Part shown: positions 4,792-5,124 of the stretch, piece by piece
How the letters are laid out: the number at the start of each line of letters is the position of its first letter
Numbering within the stretch: the first letter of the stretch is position 1
DNA from: Pyrodictiaceae archaeon
Lineage (GTDB): Archaea; Thermoproteota; Thermoprotei_A; Sulfolobales; Pyrodictiaceae
Assembly: GCA_015520245.1 (NCBI GenBank)
Contig: WAQM01000008.1
Span: 1 to 5,124, forward strand
DNA: 5,124 nucleotides
Reading direction: 5' to 3'
Position numbers and translations under genes: made by a program
Notes under the pieces: model-generated
Database searches by the model: none
The model's input: the letters and a program-made list of their open reading frames with translations, nothing else
What the model was told of the DNA's origin: nothing

Positions 4792-5124
4792 ATGCTGGAG
4801 TGCGTGGAAGCGCTAGAGAGGGCGGCCGAGGCGCTGAGGGCGTCCGGCATATCCAGGCTCGAGGGCAGCGACTATACGGCGCTGATGGAGTGGGGGAGGG
4901 TGAAGAGGATGCTCGCCGAGGCGGCGGCGAGCTGCATACGTGCCAAGTACCGGGGCCTCGTGCGCGAGGTCTACTATGTCGACCTCGTTGGCGGCGAGGT
5001 GGCGGAGACCCCCGGCCGCGACGTGGACATAGTCGTGGTCGTGGACGAGGGCCTGGAGGAGGTGAGAGCGGAGGTAGAGAGGAGCATCGAGGAGTCGCTG
5101 AACAAGCTCATGGATGTGGTGGCC
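4792..5124 (+). CDS. Probable nucleotidyltransferase-fold protein (N-terminal part)
   Basis: An open frame of 111 codons reaching the right edge without a stop. The ATG at 4792 is supported by GAGGT at 4781-4785 with 6-nt spacing and by the TATA at 4750-4757. Residues 1-54 look helical (MLECVEALERAAEAL, then WGRVKRMLAEAAASCIRAKY). A strand YYVDLVGG (61-68) follows, then GRDVDIVVVVDE (75-86), which resembles the acidic metal-binding strand (SDIDLLVV) of minimal-type nucleotidyltransferases, with Asp77 and Asp79 as candidate ligands. Residues 87-111 are helical again. The usual GSxARG spacing is not seen: VGG is separated from the DVD by about eight residues. The fold assignment is therefore tentative, and no substrate can be named. 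Codon use is like that of the neighbours, so it looks like a native gene. The remaining C-terminus is outside the window. Confidence 0.85.
   Translation, partial: MLECVEALERAAEALRASGISRLEGSDYTALMEWGRVKRMLAEAAASCIRAKYRGLVREVYYVDLVGGEVAETPGRDVDIVVVVDEGLEEVRAEVERSIEESLNKLMDVVA

Overview
The window looks like chromosomal DNA of a GC-rich, probably thermophilic crenarchaeote (Thermoproteota). Reasons: an archaeal-type RIO2 kinase, a TFS/Rpb9-type zinc ribbon, a winged-helix regulator and a macrodomain of archaeal style. Isolated A/T-rich TATA elements sit about 25 to 30 bp before inferred transcript starts in otherwise very GC-rich DNA. Shine-Dalgarno-like motifs often precede GTG or TTG starts. 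I cannot name the genus from sequence alone. No mobile element, CRISPR array, tRNA or rRNA was seen.

Layout from left to right: a cytidine deaminase gene (minus, runs off the left edge, 3' end missing); a short TFS-like single-zinc-ribbon protein (plus), divergent from the deaminase around one shared A/T-rich promoter island; a sugar-phosphate nucleotidyltransferase (minus), convergent with the zinc-ribbon gene; a macrodomain protein (plus), divergent from the nucleotidyltransferase; an ArsR-like winged-helix regulator (minus), tail to tail with the macrodomain gene so that both stops share one CTAG; a RIO2 kinase (minus); an L-fucose/L-arabinose isomerase-like protein (COG2407 type, minus) that overlaps the RIO2 start through TAATG; a 150-bp divergent promoter region with two inverted repeats around a TATA element; and a gene running off the right edge (plus) for a probable nucleotidyltransferase-fold protein.

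Functionally this is a mosaic of housekeeping genes rather than one pathway: pyrimidine salvage, transcription, nucleotide-sugar synthesis, ADP-ribose recognition and small-subunit ribosome maturation. The firmest transcription unit is isomerase-like gene to RIO2 kinase (minus strand), with the winged-helix gene following from its own promoter. The densest unexplained signal is the inverted-repeat pair around the TATA element before the right-edge gene. The most unusual proteins are the one-ribbon TFS relative and the isomerase-like protein coupled to RIO2. I saw no convincing terminator hairpin plus T-tract. The two convergent gene pairs leave 8 bp or no space between stops, so their transcripts probably overlap. 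No gene-free stretch exceeds 300 bases.
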